Of a stretch of DNA of 5,440 bases, positions 1 to 5,440 are shown in pieces (the stretch's first letter is position 1; every line of letters begins with the position of its first letter). A program made the position numbers and the translations under genes. The notes below the pieces were generated by a model. The model had not been told where the DNA came from. It searched no databases and saw nothing but the letters and a program-made list of their open reading frames with translations. Source of the stretch: Bacteroidales bacterium. Its GTDB lineage: Bacteria > Bacteroidota > Bacteroidia > Bacteroidales > ML635J-15. The stretch lies in contig SLSH01000124.1 in assembly GCA_007130555.1 (NCBI GenBank), positions 1-5,440 of the forward strand, given 5' to 3'.

Positions 1-132
1 GATAAAAATGCAGTAATTGAAGAAGAAAGCATGAATAAAAAATCAAATGTCGGAACAATTGGCTATATTCCTGCAATATTCGGCAATATTTGTGCGGCAG
101 TTGTAATAAGAGAGTTGGCTGTAGATAATTAA
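1..132 (+). CDS. tcdA: C-terminal end of a TcdA-like tRNA threonylcarbamoyladenosine dehydratase (partial)
   Basis: Frame 1 is open from the first base to a TAA at 130-132, so this is the 3' end of a gene that begins outside the window. The visible tail contains VGTIGYIPAIFGNICAAVVI followed by RELAVDN. A G-T-I-x-Y-x-P-A-x-F-G-x-x-x-A-x-x-V-I-R-x-L pattern is typical of the C-terminus of TcdA (CsdL/YgdL), a ThiF/E1-like enzyme of the cytoplasm. TcdA uses ATP to dehydrate the t6A37 base of ANN-decoding tRNAs to cyclic t6A. The nucleotide-binding and catalytic parts lie upstream and cannot be checked, so the call rests on this short tail alone. Other ThiF-family proteins remain possible. The gene runs towards the insertion sequence but ends 77 bp before it and looks undamaged. 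Confidence 0.6.
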   Translation, partial: DKNAVIEEESMNKKSNVGTIGYIPAIFGNICAAVVIRELAVDN

Positions 133-209
133 AAAGAGAGAATCCTATAATTTTTCCATAAATTTTTTTACATTAATAATAAACCTGTGATGAATTCCGC
201 TCCCTATTT
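133..209. other. short intergenic spacer between the tcdA-like gene and the insertion sequence
   Basis: This AT-rich spacer has no ORF. I see no convincing GC-rich stem followed by a T tract, so no terminator for the tcdA-like gene can be assigned. The last bases, TATTT at 205-209, abut the insertion sequence and recur at 1852-1856 just past its other end. They are a candidate target-site duplication, offset by one base. Confidence 0.5.
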
Positions 210-224
210 CTCCTGACTTCCGGA
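210..224 (+). repeat. left terminal inverted repeat of the insertion sequence (transposase 3' side)
   Basis: CTCCTGACTTCCGGA matches the reverse complement of 1836-1850 at all 15 positions. The match stops on both sides (T209 against C outward, T225 against C inward), which defines the arm. The repeat begins 15 bp beyond the end of the transposase stop codon on the 3' side of that gene. Confidence 0.85.
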
Positions 225-245
225 TAGGACACCCATTTTTAAAAA
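224..245 (+). repeat. internal direct repeat of the insertion sequence, copy 1
   Basis: This copy shares 20 of 22 bases, in the same orientation, with 1759-1780, including the core GGACACCCATTTTT at 227-240. Its first base overlaps the last base of the left terminal repeat, and it covers the transposase stop codon (239-241). The mismatches are at 226 and 241. It could be a transposase-binding or regulatory site; that is inference. Confidence 0.6.
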
Positions 246-1744
246 TTATGATTAATAATTTTTATTATTTCTTCTTGTTCAGGGTTGTTCTTTAATATAA
301 TTCTTTGAGTATTGCCGTTTGAATGCTGTATTATGACTTCATACATTTTATTTATCTGTTTTATCGCTTGATTCACAGAAATTTCGGAATGACCTTCTTG
401 CAAAACTCTTTCAAATTCTTTGAAAATCAGATAAGATACAAATGATATACATATGTGCGCCTCGATTCGTTGCCTTATACGGTGATAGATAGGTCTAATT
501 TTCAAATCTGTTTTTGATATTCTGAAGGCTTTTTCAATCATCCATAAATTGTGATAATTTTCAATAACCTCTTCGCCAGTCAAGTCTGTATTTGTCAAGT
601 ATCCTTTTAAACCATCCCAATTTTGATCGCTAAGAAATTTATTATAATCAATCTCTATTTTAACTTTTCCTTCAAGTTTAAGATATTTATTATATCCTCT
701 ATTATTAATATGGCTCTTTGTAAGACGTCCCGCTTTTAAGTTTTTCTCTAAGCGTTTTAGCCCCTTTTCGCGGTTAAAGGCGTCTTTCTTTGCTCTTTGT
801 TGAGAGTAGCTGACAAATAGTTTAGTATTATCGTCTTTGATTATTTTATCAATTTGTCCATCTGCAAGATTAAGTTGTTGAATTTGTGTTTTTATTTTTG
901 CTGATTCGTTTTTTATTCTCGCCCCAAGTATGTAATGGTAACCTTTCTCTTTTAGTGCAGTTATGTTATCTGTTGACAAAAGTCCAGCATCGGCCACTAC
1001 AATTGGTTTTTGAAGGTTAAAGCGCTTCTCAAATCGTTCTAAAACAGGTATTAATGTATGCCCCTCGTAGATACTCCCCTCAAAAATCTCATATCCTATG
1101 GGATAACCATTCTTTCCAACCAACAAACCAAGATATATTTGTGGGTTTTGATGTTTGCCTTCTTTGGAAAAACCAGTTTCTCTAAACTCATCTCCTTTAT
1201 CGCTTTCAAAATAAATTGTGGTCATATCATAAAAGACAACCCCGATTTCGCCACCCAATATTTTCTCAGTATAGTTAAAACTAATATCCTCTACAGCTTT
1301 TTTATACAGCGAATGGAGTCTGTCCATAAAATAATAAATTCTATCCTCAGAAACCTCTTCCCTATTGTTTTCTTGTAAATATTTTGATAATTGTAACTTA
1401 CTACCAGGGTGTGTTATGCGAGATATGCATAAATCCACAAATAAAGAATCATTTATAGCAGAAAAACCAATATGATTAAAAATCTTTCTGAAAACAAGTT
1501 CTGGACCAACAACACGAATATTATCATTGCTTAACGCATTTAATTCTGGCTCAAGAATATTGTCAAACAAAGTAAATCCATAGAGACGAGGCAACTCATA
1601 TAAACCCTTTTTGAATAATCGGTCTATCTCATAAGGATCACTTGAGCAACCAATAGTTTTAATGACACGATTAGTTCTTGCTATCTTTTTGATAATCTGA
1701 ATACTGACACTTCCACTTTTATTTTTCTTCTTCCTTACAAACAT
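239..1744 (-). CDS. IS1634-family DDE transposase
   Basis: This protein should cut and rejoin the ends of its insertion sequence with a two-metal RNase H-like active site. The likely catalytic triad, numbered from the longest ORF start at 1771, is D182 in FYDMTTIYFES, D261 in VVADAGLLS and E413 in WMIEKAFRISKTDLK. The last is the family's Y-x6-E-K-like motif, followed by IRPIYHR. The 79- and 152-residue spacings show the usual insertion between the second Asp and the Glu. The reading frame is intact. I prefer the ATG at 1742-1744 (501 aa, beginning MFVRKKKNKSGS), because this type of protein commonly starts there and because a -7 promoter-like box at 1781-1788 would leave the upstream ATG at 1769-1771 (510 aa) almost without a leader. 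The upstream ATG cannot be excluded. The stop codon is TAA at 239-241. Confidence 0.9.
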   Translation of the reverse strand: MFVRKKKNKSGSVSIQIIKKIARTNRVIKTIGCSSDPYEIDRLFKKGLYELPRLYGFTLFDNILEPELNALSNDNIRVVGPELVFRKIFNHIGFSAINDSLFVDLCISRITHPGSKLQLSKYLQENNREEVSEDRIYYFMDRLHSLYKKAVEDISFNYTEKILGGEIGVVFYDMTTIYFESDKGDEFRETGFSKEGKHQNPQIYLGLLVGKNGYPIGYEIFEGSIYEGHTLIPVLERFEKRFNLQKPIVVADAGLLSTDNITALKEKGYHYILGARIKNESAKIKTQIQQLNLADGQIDKIIKDDNTKLFVSYSQQRAKKDAFNREKGLKRLEKNLKAGRLTKSHINNRGYNKYLKLEGKVKIEIDYNKFLSDQNWDGLKGYLTNTDLTGEEVIENYHNLWMIEKAFRISKTDLKIRPIYHRIRQRIEAHICISFVSYLIFKEFERVLQEGHSEISVNQAIKQINKMYEVIIQHSNGNTQRIILKNNPEQEEIIKIINHNF

Positions 1745-1758
1745 GCCCCAAAGATAAC

Positions 1759-1780
1759 ATGGGACACCCATTTTTCAAAA
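1759..1780 (+). repeat. internal direct repeat of the insertion sequence, copy 2, over the first ATG
   Basis: This is the partner of 224-245, with core GGACACCCATTTTT at 1762-1775. In this copy ATGGG-ACA-CCCAT (1759-1771) is a perfect 5-bp palindrome with a 3-base centre, and its edge is the first possible transposase ATG. The -7-like box at 1781-1788 follows directly, so a protein bound here could block transcription or translation of the transposase. That role is inferred. Confidence 0.6.
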
Positions 1781-1788
1781 CAAAATTA
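1781..1788 (-). promoter_or_regulatory. possible -7 box of the transposase promoter (TAATTTTG)
   Basis: The minus strand reads TAATTTTG, which fits the Bacteroidota -7 consensus TAnnTTTG. No good TTTG/TTG -33 element lies 17-23 bp further upstream; the nearest TTG is 27 bp away. Transcription would start near position 1774, a few bases before the first ATG and about 30 bases before the preferred ATG. The box lies inside the element, so it would travel with it. Confidence 0.4.
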
Positions 1789-1835
1789 CTTATGTCGCTG
1801 CCTATCAGGAACTTACAATTTTGAGAAAAATTTTG

Positions 1836-1850
1836 TCCGGAAGTCAGGAG
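1836..1850 (-). repeat. right terminal inverted repeat of the insertion sequence (transposase 5' side)
   Basis: TCCGGAAGTCAGGAG is the exact reverse complement of the left arm at 210-224. It lies 64 bp upstream of the first possible transposase ATG and 91 bp upstream of the preferred start. The inner six bases TCCGGA are themselves a palindrome in both arms. Confidence 0.85.
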
Positions 1851-1945
1851 GTATTTTTATACAAAAATAAAAAAATATTTTGATATGATTGCATTTTTTT
1901 CAAAAAAAGTTATCAACAGATTTCCCGCCGTCGTAAGATTTTTTA

Positions 1946-1984
1946 TCTTGTGGTTTGCAAAGAAAATATTTCCAAACCACAAGA
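1946..1984. repeat. stem-loop with 12-bp perfect arms
   Basis: TCTTGTGGTTTG at 1946-1957 pairs perfectly with CAAACCACAAGA at 1973-1984 across a 15-base AT-rich loop. It is not followed by a T tract on either strand, so it is not a standard intrinsic terminator. It abuts a second stem-loop at 1985-2015 without a spacer, which suggests a dispersed REP-like palindromic unit. An alternative short stem, AAGAT 1935-1939 with ATCTT 1945-1949, competes for part of the left arm. Confidence 0.65.
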
Positions 1985-2015
1985 CAAAGTTCCCGTTATA
2001 GCGGGATAAACTTTG
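1985..2015. repeat. second stem-loop, contiguous with the first
   Basis: CAAAGTT at 1985-1991 pairs with AACTTTG at 2009-2015, and CCCG at 1992-1995 pairs with CGGG at 2002-2005. The loop is TTATAG, and three bases (ATA, 2006-2008) bulge on the right arm. This gives an 11-bp stem with one bulge. Similar CAAAGT...CCCG / CGGG...ACTTTG palindromes occur between genes in Bacteroidota genomes, as far as I recall. Being adjacent to 1946-1984, the two may be one repeat unit. Confidence 0.6.
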
Positions 2016-2133
2016 CGGTATCGGAGAAATCAGGCGTTTATTTATATGGGATTATTGCGGTTTTATCAATAGATGAAAAAAATAATATCACGTTACGCTG
2101 TACCTTAGTTCTCAAGTGAGATATTGAATTTAC

Positions 2134-2284
2134 AAATATTTCGGGGCTACTGCCCCTGTGGTGGGATTTGGCTTTTTAAGTGCGGTAGTTTCGGGACAAG
2201 CTCCTGTCGTCGCTTTCCTCAACCACCTTGCTTTCTCGAATGCAAGGTGGTTGAGCGGAGCCGAAACCACCGCCCCAAATATTT
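2134..2284. repeat. nested palindromic, REP-like intergenic element
   Basis: Several nested inverted repeats fold this GC-rich patch into one long cruciform. The outer arms are AAATATTT-C-GGGGC (2134-2147) and GCCCCAAATATTT (2272-2284), with one bulged base. The middle arms are GCGGTAGTTTCGG (2182-2194) and CCGAAACCACCGC (2261-2273), 12 of 13 pairs. The inner arms are CTCAACCACCTTGC (2218-2231) and GCAAGGTGGTTGAG (2242-2255), 14 perfect pairs with a 10-base loop. Small side hairpins sit at 2143-2156 and 2195-2208. The GGTTGAGCGGAGCCGAAACC wording resembles palindromes found scattered between genes in Bacteroidota. It begins 44 bp beyond the peptidase stop codon, so it could protect or end that mRNA, although no U tract is seen. 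Confidence 0.7.
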
Positions 2285-2327
2285 CCCAAATCAAAAATCG
2301 TTGTTCCTTGTTTGTTATTCAATATCC

Positions 2328-4517
2328 CTACATCTTCACAAGCTTAATAACCTCCCTGTCCGCCTTGGTTTCCATTACGCAAAAATACACTCCGGGTTGC
2401 AAGGCAGTGCCGTCTAATTTTAATTCATAATTACCTGCTTCTGTATGTTTATTATGCAACTGGTGTACGTGTTGACCATCAGTATTTGTGATATAAATAT
2501 TTATGTATGACGGCTCGCTTACACTAAAAGTTATTATTGTGGAATTATCAAAAGGGTTTGGATAAGCGGAGAATATATATTTATAATCGGTTTGTTCAAT
2601 ATCTGCAGGGATTTCATCTTCCCTTTCTTTAATATTATTATTGGTTCTGCCGATATGCGGAGGAGCGTTATTGTCTGTTATCAGCATTTTTGTGCCGCCT
2701 CCGCCAATTTCACAGGGAGCAATATATGCATGGAACTTACTGCCTTGTTTAGCATGAAAACCGTCTTGTAAAACAATTCTATTTCCTGCTTGATATGTTG
2801 CATCTGCACCGGATTCTATAATATTATTTGCAATTATTTTTTCACTAGCTTTAAAATGTACAGTTTCATTTTCTTCAATATCCCATTCAACATAAAATTC
2901 TTGAACACATATTTTTAAAAGAGCTGCATAAGCATCCACTAGCCCATAGCCTACTTCTTCGTGCCAATCACCGTAAGGTCTGCCTTCTGTTTGTTCATAT
3001 TCATAGTCTCCTATTTTTTGAGCTGTACTCTTAATTATATAATTAACTTCTTGTACTGTAAGATTTGGATTAACGCTTAATATTAAAGCAGCAACACCGG
3101 CAACATGGGGTGCGGCTGCAGATGTTCCCCACATATTCAGATGATAGTAATTCCCATTAGGTGGTACTCTACAAGTGGTGGGCACACTAGTACCGGGTGC
3201 AACCACATCTAAACCATCCCCATAGACACTTGCTTGCTGAGCATAGATGCCCCAAGGATCACACGAATTTGGTACATAATCCAGTCTCCCTGACCGCACA
3301 CCACATCTATCAATTCCTCCAACAGTAAGAATGCCCGGATTATCAGGATAGTATGTTGTTGAACAGCCTGAATTTCCTGATGAGAATACAACCACACATC
3401 CAAGTCCCCCTCTACCTTGTGTTAATGCTTCATTAATCGCGTCAGCAATATAAGGACATTCGGAGTGTATTGCCCAAGAATTACTAATAACAGAAGCACC
3501 ATTTGTCCAAGCTTCAAAGAAACCATCTGCTATGTCTTGTTGAAAATTATCATAAGCAATTAAACTATGACTTATAGACATTAAAGGACAATCAGGAGCT
3601 ATTCCTGCAATTCCAATTTCATTGTTTTTGCTTGCTCCAATAATTCCTGCACACCACGTGCCATGAACTCCATAAATCTCCCCTGACCCACCTGTTTCAG
3701 TATCATAACTAAATGGATATATATTTGGTAAATCAGGGTGATTTATTTCTATCCCCTGATCTATTACTGCTACAATAATATCTTCATTACCTTTGGTTAT
3801 TTCCCATGCATTACATGCATTAATATCAACATCAACTATCCCATCTTCTTGACCAGTATTTTTAAGCCCCCATTGATCATCAAAATAATTATCGTTAACA
3901 CAATTAAATAAGTTCCCAAACATAAAATTAGGTACAGTGGCACTAAATAAATCCGTTTCATAAAAATAATTCGCCATATCTAATGCATTACCATTCGAAT
4001 ATTTTGAACAAGAAAGGGTAAACCAGAGTGGCATAAACTTATTATTGCCAAGTATTTTTACATTATGTTCATTGGCTAATTCTTCTAAGATTAATAAATC
4101 ATCTTCATCAAATAATTTAACGTAAAAAAGATGTGATATCCCTATTTCTAAACCATTTTCTGAATAATAAAATGGACTTTCATATAAAACATTCAAGTTT
4201 TGTACAACATTAACATTACTTAAATTATCAAATTTTATTATTGCTGATTTTTTTGACATTATCTCATTTTGATTATATGAATTTATGGTAGGAAGGCTTG
4301 AAGTTTCCCTAAATGTTAAAACTTCCACATCAGGTATATTAAGAGTTTGTTTTAATTCAAAGCCATTGTTTATATTTTCAGAAACAATAATAAATTTTTT
4401 ATTTGAAATAGAACCAAGATGTATTTTTTGATTTTTGTACCAATAAAAATCAGTAGTTTGACAAAATAAAAAACTAATTGGAAACAATAAAATAGTAATA
4501 AATATGATTTTTTTCAT
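2328..4517 (-). CDS. secreted subtilisin-like (S8) serine peptidase with T9SS sorting domain
   Basis: This 729-residue protein begins with a Sec signal peptide (residues 1-19/20, MKKIIFITILLFPISFLFCQ). About 21-205 is a probable propeptide with no recognised motif. The S8 catalytic domain spans about 210-535 and opens with YFDDQWGLKNTGQ. The triad is D253 in VAVIDQGIEI, H285 in HGTWCAGIIGA and S466 in GTSAAAPHVAGVAALIL, with N382 in SSGNSG as the oxyanion residue. D-Q-G replaces the more usual D-S/T-G but keeps the aspartate. Residues about 553-602 (YQAGNRIVLQDGFHAKQGS, FHAYIAPC) resemble the 3-coathanger stack repeat of Bacteroidota surface proteins. A glycine-rich linker (GGGG, 605-608) leads to a type A T9SS sorting domain at 648-729 (YPNPF, PGVYF, IKLVKM). 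It should be exported by Sec, then T9SS, and degrade protein at the surface or outside. The ATG at 4517 directly starts the signal peptide. The stop is TAG. Confidence 0.93.
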   Translation of the reverse strand: MKKIIFITILLFPISFLFCQTTDFYWYKNQKIHLGSISNKKFIIVSENINNGFELKQTLNIPDVEVLTFRETSSLPTINSYNQNEIMSKKSAIIKFDNLSNVNVVQNLNVLYESPFYYSENGLEIGISHLFYVKLFDEDDLLILEELANEHNVKILGNNKFMPLWFTLSCSKYSNGNALDMANYFYETDLFSATVPNFMFGNLFNCVNDNYFDDQWGLKNTGQEDGIVDVDINACNAWEITKGNEDIIVAVIDQGIEINHPDLPNIYPFSYDTETGGSGEIYGVHGTWCAGIIGASKNNEIGIAGIAPDCPLMSISHSLIAYDNFQQDIADGFFEAWTNGASVISNSWAIHSECPYIADAINEALTQGRGGLGCVVVFSSGNSGCSTTYYPDNPGILTVGGIDRCGVRSGRLDYVPNSCDPWGIYAQQASVYGDGLDVVAPGTSVPTTCRVPPNGNYYHLNMWGTSAAAPHVAGVAALILSVNPNLTVQEVNYIIKSTAQKIGDYEYEQTEGRPYGDWHEEVGYGLVDAYAALLKICVQEFYVEWDIEENETVHFKASEKIIANNIIESGADATYQAGNRIVLQDGFHAKQGSKFHAYIAPCEIGGGGTKMLITDNNAPPHIGRTNNNIKEREDEIPADIEQTDYKYIFSAYPNPFDNSTIITFSVSEPSYINIYITNTDGQHVHQLHNKHTEAGNYELKLDGTALQPGVYFCVMETKADREVIKLVKM

Positions 4518-4551
4518 GATTATATATTTTAATTATTATTAACTTACATAA

Positions 4552-5199
4552 CTAAATGATAATTATTTTTTGCTTTATAACACTTCCATTATTAAAACGA
4601 ATAAATAATAAGTATTGACCTTTGGGTATATCTGAAATATCTAATAAAGAATTCGATTTTGGATATGTTTTAACTAATTTACCGTCAATAGAAAATAGTT
4701 TTATAGTATTTATAGTTTTATCTTTAACTAATTCAATTCTGATTATTTCTTTTGCAGGATTTGGGTAAATATTTATTTCCCGTTTGTTTTCCTGTTCCAT
4801 TAAATATGTTTCTGATAATACCGTAAATTCAAGTATATGAGTAAAAACTTCTCCTCCAACAGGAAGGTCATTATGTTTATGAAAAAACAAGATATAGTTG
4901 CCGGAAGAAAGTTTTCCAATTACTGTTGTATCAATTGACATGCAGGGACCGGTGCCAAGCCCTAATTTATAATATGCAGACAGATTAATTTCATAATTAT
5001 CAACATTTAACGATATTGAATCTAAATAACATGGATTATAACCAAAAATAGAACGGCTTACTAATTTTACAGTATCTAATTGAGTTGGGTACTCAGGTAT
5101 TATATATATACTATCTGTCCAAGCCGGTTGTTGACCATATAATAACTCTACTCCGAATAAAAAAATTAGTATAGATAATAATAAAAATATTTTTTTCAT
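4552..5199 (-). CDS. secreted protein of unknown function with T9SS sorting domain
   Basis: This 215-residue protein has a clear Sec signal peptide (about 1-22, hydrophobic core FLLLSILIFLFG, cleavage probably after YGQ). Residues about 24-130 form a compact beta-rich region that looks Ig-like. It contains only two cysteines, C57 and C86, which could form a disulfide, and it ends in HILEFTVL. I know no named family for it. Residues about 140-215 are a type A T9SS sorting domain: INIYPNPAKE, then LFSIDGKLVKTY, then IPKGQYLLFIRF and a basic/isoleucine tail. The protein should therefore be exported through the outer membrane. It lies 34 bp upstream of the S8 peptidase gene on the same strand, and no promoter box was seen in that gap, so co-transcription is likely. 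It starts 11 bp after the small coiled-coil ORF. A role with the peptidase is only a guess from adjacency. The stop is TAG. Confidence 0.9.
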   Translation of the reverse strand: MKKIFLLLSILIFLFGVELLYGQQPAWTDSIYIIPEYPTQLDTVKLVSRSIFGYNPCYLDSISLNVDNYEINLSAYYKLGLGTGPCMSIDTTVIGKLSSGNYILFFHKHNDLPVGGEVFTHILEFTVLSETYLMEQENKREINIYPNPAKEIIRIELVKDKTINTIKLFSIDGKLVKTYPKSNSLLDISDIPKGQYLLFIRFNNGSVIKQKIIII

Positions 5200-5210
5200 A
5201 ATTACAATTT

Positions 5211-5339
5211 TTACTGGTTTCTCAACATTTCATTTTCCCTTTTAAGCTGCTCTACTTCTGTTTGCAGGTCTTTTATCATATTATATAAATCAATAACATC
5301 AAGAGCAGTTTCTTCGATATTAATTATCATACCCTGCAT
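5211..5339 (-). CDS. small predicted coiled-coil protein, 42 residues
   Basis: The ORF runs from ATG at 5337-5339 to TAA at 5211-5213 and encodes MQGMIINIEETALDVIDLYN followed by MIKDLQTEVEQLKRENEMLR and NQ. The second half has leucine/isoleucine heptads (I22, L25, V29, L32, M38) with alternating charges, as in a short coiled coil. There is no signal peptide or membrane segment, so it would be cytoplasmic. The frame is open upstream only to a TGA about 18 codons before the ATG. A Bacteroidota-type promoter lies at 5405-5435, and the stop is 11 bp before the next gene; these points favour a real leader gene of an operon. No Shine-Dalgarno is visible. It could instead be the surviving C-terminal coiled coil of a decayed larger gene, such as a surface or tail-fibre-like protein. 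Confidence 0.45.
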   Translation of the reverse strand: MQGMIINIEETALDVIDLYNMIKDLQTEVEQLKRENEMLRNQ

Positions 5340-5404
5340 AGTGTGCTTTAATTTTAAACCTTCGGATTCTATTTGTTTTCCGGGTTTAATTCAAAATCTC
5401 TTTA

Positions 5405-5435
5405 CAAATTTAATCAATTTCTATAAAATTCCAAA
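5405..5435 (-). promoter_or_regulatory. Bacteroidota-type promoter (TTTG - 19 bp - TAAATTTG)
   Basis: On the minus strand TTTG (5432-5435) is followed after exactly 19 bp by TAAATTTG (5405-5412). Both match the Bacteroidota sigma-ABfr consensus, -33 TTTG and -7 TAnnTTTG. Transcription would begin near 5398, giving a leader of about 60 bases before the small ORF ATG at 5339. It could drive the small ORF, the 215-residue protein and the S8 peptidase as one unit. The A/T-richness of the area makes chance matches possible. Confidence 0.6.
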
Positions 5436-5440
5436 AAAAA

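Larger units (their letters stand above)
210..1850 (-). mobile_element. complete IS1634-like insertion sequence, about 1641 bp
   Basis: The element is bounded by perfect 15-bp inverted repeats, CTCCTGACTTCCGGA at 210-224 and its reverse complement at 1836-1850. It encloses a single uninterrupted transposase gene on the minus strand. Size, one long ORF and the transposase motifs fit the IS1634 family, whose members encode a DDE transposase of roughly 500 residues. The ends are intact and the DDE residues are present, so the copy may still be active. A TATTT duplication (205-209 and 1852-1856) is possible, but a single extra G at 1851 leaves the exact right boundary uncertain by one base. It lies between two convergent transcription units and disrupts no visible gene. 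Confidence 0.85.
1851..2327. other. 477-bp non-coding region with several hairpins
   Basis: This stretch lies between the insertion sequence and the stop codon of the S8 peptidase gene. No ORF in it looks real: the plus-strand frames over 2124-2430 are driven by a palindrome and run antisense into the peptidase gene. The first 80 bases are very AT-rich. Two contiguous stem-loops follow at 1946-2015 and a GC-rich nested palindrome at 2134-2284. No promoter or RNA gene was recognised. Confidence 0.6.

Noticed and set aside
203..228. CCTAT / ATAGG inverted repeat straddling the left end of the insertion sequence
   Set aside because: Only 5 bp, and not repeated at the other end; likely chance.
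1058..1378. Plus-strand ORF of 106 codons
   Set aside because: It lies wholly antisense to the transposase gene, has no recognisable domain, and is a shadow of that gene.
1894..1911. T7-C-A7 run resembling a terminator
   Set aside because: It is a homopolymer A/T pairing without a GC stem, expected by chance in such AT-rich DNA.
2072..2110. Short plus-strand ATG ORF (MKKIISRYAVP)
   Set aside because: It has only 11 codons and no ribosome binding site or promoter.
1851..2327. CRISPR array or origin of replication
   Set aside because: The repeats are inverted and nested, not direct and evenly spaced, and no DnaA-box cluster or iterons were seen.
2124..2430. Two overlapping plus-strand ORFs of 90-97 codons
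   Set aside because: They run through the nested palindrome and into the antisense of the peptidase 3' end. Their composition (Pro/Cys-rich, repeat-driven) does not look like protein.
3209..3403. Minus-strand 64-codon ORF
   Set aside because: It is out of frame inside the S8 catalytic domain, so it is a shadow ORF.
2328..4517. Peptidase as a lipoprotein (Cys19 in the signal peptide)
   Set aside because: FLFC does not fit the lipobox, which needs a small residue before Cys. A signal peptidase I site with T9SS export fits better.

Overview
The window looks like chromosomal DNA from a Bacteroidota (Bacteroidetes) bacterium, probably an AT-rich, free-living or gut member. Three things point there: two neighbouring proteins with type IX secretion (T9SS) C-terminal sorting domains, a promoter of the Bacteroidota form (TTTG, 19 bp, TAAATTTG), and genes that start without a clear Shine-Dalgarno sequence. 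No rRNA, tRNA or CRISPR array was seen.

Layout from left to right: (1) positions 1-132 hold the last 43 codons (42 amino acids after the partial first residues, plus stop) of a plus-strand gene that resembles the tRNA threonylcarbamoyladenosine dehydratase TcdA. (2) Positions 210-1850 are an apparently complete insertion sequence with perfect 15-bp terminal inverted repeats and one intact minus-strand DDE transposase of the IS1634 type. Near each end it also has a copy of a 22-bp direct repeat (20/22 identical). (3) Positions 1851-2327 are non-coding but rich in structure: two back-to-back stem-loops (1946-2015), then a locally GC-rich nested palindromic element (2134-2284) just past the 3' end of the peptidase gene. 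(4) Positions 2328-5339 hold three minus-strand genes transcribed leftwards. In transcription order these are a 42-residue predicted coiled-coil ORF, a 215-residue secreted protein with a T9SS sorting domain, and a 729-residue secreted subtilisin-like (S8) peptidase with a coathanger-like domain and a T9SS sorting domain. The gaps between them are 11 and 34 bp, and a good promoter lies before the first, so they could form one operon.

The insertion sequence sits in the intergenic space between two convergent units (tcdA-like gene rightwards, peptidase cluster leftwards), so it does not visibly break a gene. The two T9SS cargo proteins would be exported by Sec, carried across the outer membrane by T9SS, and released or anchored at the cell surface. 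A functional link between them is suggested only by their adjacency. Nothing here proves a new system. The items most worth a second look are the small coiled-coil ORF with its own promoter, the nested palindrome after the peptidase gene, and the internal direct repeats of the insertion sequence.
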